This document shows, piece by piece, positions 61,887 to 64,000 of a stretch of 64,000 bases of DNA. The position numbers and the translations under genes were made by a program. Source of the DNA: Thiorhodovibrio winogradskyi. GTDB lineage: Bacteria > Pseudomonadota > Gammaproteobacteria > Chromatiales > Chromatiaceae. The notes beneath the pieces are model-generated. The model saw nothing but the letters and a program-made list of their open reading frames with translations. It had not been told where the DNA came from and searched no databases. The stretch covers positions 4,351,531 to 4,415,530 of the forward strand of contig NZ_CP121472.1 in NCBI RefSeq assembly GCF_036208045.1, in the 5' to 3' direction. Each line of letters starts with the position of its first letter. Positions within the stretch are counted from its first letter, which is position 1.

Positions 61887-62166
61887 GAATTCTGGGGACA
61901 GTATACTTAATTCCTTTCGGGCTGCCCCCAACGCTCCCACCCCGCCCCAAATCGGCTAAAATCACCCCATGACAGCCGACACCCAAGCCACAGACACCAG
62001 CGACAAACCCGACTACGACAGCCCCTGGAAAGAGGCGCTGGAGCGGTTCTTTCCGGAGTTTCTCGCGCTGCTGTTTCCGGCCATCCATGCCGAGATCGAC
62101 TGGTCAAAGGGCGTGCAGTTTCTCGACAAGGAATTCCAGAAGGAATTCCGGGGACAGGATACTTAA
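61887..62166 (+). pseudogene. GAATTC-GGGGACAG leader with Rpn family-A fragment
   Basis: The module starts as at 56481 and encodes MTADTQATDTSDKPDYDSPW...WSKGVQFLDKEFQK from ATG 61969. It is then cut by a further GAATTCCGGGGACAGGATAC-TTAATT at 62143. It stands directly in the parE gene. Confidence 0.78.
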
Positions 62167-62366
62167 TTACCTGCAACAGCAATAAGCGTTGCAATCGTTT
62201 TGGCATGTCATGACGCAATTTTGCCGAGAAGCCAATACATCATTAGGATTAATAATTAACAATCAAAGGGGCCTGGGTTGAATTATTTTTTAGCAATGAT
62301 GGCGATATAACCAATCAGTCGCCACCTATCTGCCCCTAAAGGTCATGGCACCAGACCCCCGCCGCC
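62167..62366. other. Relic RAYT-type leader
   Basis: AATCAAAGGGGCCTGGGTTG-AATTATTTTTTAGC resembles the leaders of the RAYT genes at 50754 and 60861, but no transposase gene follows. Confidence 0.4.
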
Positions 62367-62807
62367 ATGGTCACCGACTTTCCCGTCCAGGGCGATGACC
62401 TGCGCGTCTATCGCAGCCCCCTGACCCCAGGCGACATCGAACGCCACTACGGTGGCTGGCGCGATCCCAGCTCGCCGCATTTCTCCCTGGTGGTGCGCAA
62501 GATCAAGCACGAGCCGCTCAATCGCGCCTTCGCCGAACTGCGCCCCAGCCACTGGCTGCGCGGCATCATGCGTTATGAGACCCCGGAACGCCGGGCGGCG
62601 GAGCCGATTCAGTTCAAAAACGGGGTCTACCAGGTACACCCCATTCTGGACTGGCCGAAAATCGATGCCCTAGGCTATCTCTCGCAGCATGGGCTACCGA
62701 TGAACCATGATCATTGGGACCCGACCAAAGGCCGCGATCAGCGCGGTGAGTGTTTAATCGGCGACTACTGCGGCCTGCATCGGGCAGACCCCGGTGCCGC
62801 CCGGTGA
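62367..62807 (+). pseudogene. PAPS reductase family protein, 5'-truncated
   Basis: The frame contains HWLRGIMRYETPERRAAEPI-QFKNGVYQVHPILDWPKIDA-LGYLSQHGLPMNHDHWDPTK-GRDQRGECLIGDYCGLH. This is the C-terminal half of phosphoadenylylsulfate reductase-like proteins, with the conserved W-x-x-xD...Y pattern and the ECxIG.YC end. The PP-loop ATP/PAPS-binding part is missing. It may belong with the sulfotransferase of the polysaccharide island. Confidence 0.68.
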
Positions 62808-62822
62808 GGAGCGGTTTAAGTG

Positions 62823-63362
62823 ATGAGCGCCTGGAAACGCCTGAGTGAAATCGTTCGGCTCGACTCCCAGTGGGTAAGCCTGATTGGTGAGCGTTGGCGA
62901 TGCGACAAAGGCAAGGAGCTGGACTACTGGCGGGTGGAGAAAGTCGATTCCGTTATCGTCTTGCCGGTGCACAACGGGCGCTTGATCTGTGTGAGTCCCA
63001 CCTTCCGCCCCGGCATCCAGCGCGAAACCTTGGATTTTCCCGGAGGACGTCTCCCGGCCGGCAAGCAGCCACTCGACATCGTGCCCTTTCTGCTCGAGCG
63101 CGAGCTTGGCGTACCCGCGACGGCCATCAGCCAGATCACCGCCCTGAACCAGCAACCCTGGATGATCAACAGCGCCTTCTCCAACCAGGGCCTGTGGGGT
63201 CTGGTCGCCGACATCGACGCCGACTGCACCATCCCGCAACAACACATCGGCCAAACCGCCCCCGCCACCGCGCAGGGGGTCGAGCAGCTGCTGGAGGCGC
63301 TCGACTGCCTGCAATGCCGCGCGGTGTTGTTGGAATGGCAACGGCTGAGATGCTGTGGCTGA
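62823..63362 (+). CDS. NUDIX-like hydrolase
   Basis: The 179-residue protein MSAWKRLSEIVRLDSQWVSL-IGERWRCDKGKELDYWRVEK has the ADP-ribose-pyrophosphatase-like layout. Its Nudix region, ETLDFPGGRLPAGKQPLDIV-PFLLERELGV, deviates from the consensus: REL is present, but the first Glu of REUxEE is shifted. It starts 15 bases after the PAPS-reductase fragment, in the same direction, so the two were likely one operon. Confidence 0.65.
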   Translation: MSAWKRLSEIVRLDSQWVSLIGERWRCDKGKELDYWRVEKVDSVIVLPVHNGRLICVSPTFRPGIQRETLDFPGGRLPAGKQPLDIVPFLLERELGVPATAISQITALNQQPWMINSAFSNQGLWGLVADIDADCTIPQQHIGQTAPATAQGVEQLLEALDCLQCRAVLLEWQRLRCCG

Positions 63363-63375
63363 ACCGAACTGCTCA

Positions 63376-63516
63376 CTCCGCGACAAGCCCAGTTCAACCT
63401 GGACGCGCAGGCCAACGTCGAGCGCTTTCTGCGCGACAGCGCCGGGCGCTTCAAGCCCCGCATCCTCGCCGTTAGCCCGTGCCTGAAGCTGGACGAGGTC
63501 CGCGCCGCACGATAAA
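63376..63516 (+). pseudogene. Unassigned 3' gene fragment
   Basis: LTPRQAQFNLDAQANVERFL-RDSAGRFKPRILAVSPCLKL-DEVRAAR is protein-like with normal codon use, but has no start. I cannot assign it to a family. Confidence 0.4.
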
Positions 63517-63613
63517 GAGGGCTGGATCGTCTGACTGATTTGACGGTAACATCACCGTTGAACAGGCACCACTCGGGGTGCCACTGTCCGCCACATCACC
63601 AACGGGAACAACA

Positions 63614-63859
63614 ATGTCTTTCTTCCGGCGCGTTATCGCGGAGTTATCCGGTCTGAACACCATCGGCCACGCGGTTGAATCAAGCGACATCCCCGCAGCC
63701 GTTGATGCCCGCTATGGGCTGAGGCCGACTGATCACCTCAGCAGGGGGCAGGTGGTGGTCGCCGCTGGGCGTGCGGTCGCGACCGACGGCTTGAGCAGCG
63801 AGGAGTTGCATGCACGGGCACAGCAAGCGCTACAGGATATTCGGGCTTTGGCGCGCTGA
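63614..63859 (+). CDS. Small hypothetical protein
   Basis: The 81-residue protein MSFFRRVIAELSGLNTIGHA... has SSDIPAAVDARYGLRPTDHL-SRGQVVVAAGRAVATDGLSS and a helical end. It follows an AACAATG start region. No family is recognised. The downstream partial frame, 12 bases on, may be its operon partner. Confidence 0.55.
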   Translation: MSFFRRVIAELSGLNTIGHAVESSDIPAAVDARYGLRPTDHLSRGQVVVAAGRAVATDGLSSEELHARAQQALQDIRALAR

Positions 63860-63871
63860 GGCTGCCACATC

Positions 63872-64000
63872 GTGGAAGATGAGCTCAGACTTGAGGCGCG
63901 GCGGTTGATTGCACTGCTTGAAGAGGAGGCCAGTGCGGATGTTCGAGCAATCGACATACCACCGGAGCAGGAAGACCAGATTCAATTGAAGCAGGTTTGG
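63872..64000 (+). CDS. Partial CDS running off right edge
   Basis: From GTG 63872 the frame reads VEDELRLEARRLIALLEEEA-SADVRAIDIPPEQEDQIQLK and continues beyond the window. The visible part is an acidic helix. The function is unknown. Confidence 0.5.
   Translation, partial: MEDELRLEARRLIALLEEEASADVRAIDIPPEQEDQIQLKQVW

Overview
The window is GC-rich DNA of a gammaproteobacterium, most likely a purple sulfur bacterium of the Chromatiaceae type. This is inferred from gene style, the abundance of Rpn-type nuclease remnants with DUF4351-like tails, and the mix of CRISPR and toxin-antitoxin genes. No ribosomal or photosynthesis marker confirms it. Almost everything here is accessory DNA: islands, defence genes, a polysaccharide locus and a very degraded recombination zone.

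Region 1 (1-15.9 kb) is an integrated island. A tyrosine integrase runs off the left edge and a 3' fragment of tRNA-Leu(TAG) lies at 15855-15913, as expected of an att duplication. Between them are an ssb gene, a PIN toxin module, a type III restriction-modification pair whose mod gene carries one in-frame TAA, a RelE-type toxin-antitoxin pair, and a tightly packed four-gene operon (10616-14961). That operon encodes a small coiled-coil protein, an Mrr-like nuclease with membrane segments, a zinc-finger coiled-coil protein and a NERD-helicase. I recognise no described defence system with this composition, and it is my first candidate for something new. An orphan terminase small subunit sits next to the att fragment.

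Region 2 (16.2-20.5 kb) looks chromosomal. It holds a CBS-domain protein, an HPP-family membrane protein, a Crp/Fnr regulator of the DNR type and the first 45 codons of a hemerythrin-like protein. Three near-identical FNR/DNR boxes (16242, 18611, 19491) tie these genes into one probable oxygen/nitric-oxide regulon. A wrecked hipBA locus, an integrase C-terminal remnant and an intact yefM-yoeB pair lie among them.

Region 3 (20.6-28.3 kb) begins with transposase remnants and a tRNA-Asn 3' fragment (22104-22150). It then carries a complete set of type IV-A CRISPR effector genes: csf5-csf1-csf2-csf3 on the minus strand and a divergent DinG-type helicase csf4. No CRISPR array is visible; two or three short GACCGA hairpins occupy the place where one might be.

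Region 4 (28.7-42 kb) is a surface-polysaccharide island, strongly AT-rich from about 30.6 to 38.1 kb. It encodes methyltransferases, a triple-domain glycosyltransferase, a sulfotransferase, a second glycosyltransferase hit by an IS3-family element, a UDP-sugar dehydrogenase, a 5'-truncated heparinase II/III-like protein and truncated glmS copies.

Region 5 (42-64 kb) is a mosaic of gene pieces. About ten toxin-antitoxin modules alternate with fragments of polysaccharide genes (glmS, heparinase, neuA, FkbM methyltransferase, PAPS reductase), two degenerate copies of type I-F cas6f/csy3, REP-associated tyrosine transposases, and many truncated 5' ends of two Rpn-like nuclease families. A GAATTC(T/C)GGGGACAG...TACTTAATTC sequence recurs about twelve times, and repeatedly a coding sequence is cut exactly at its left end and followed by an Rpn 5' leader. 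This recurrent cut-and-join module is my second candidate for an undescribed process. Several toxins (mqsR, brnT, parE, a PIN copy, an ADP-ribosyltransferase-like gene) are broken while the partner antitoxin is intact.
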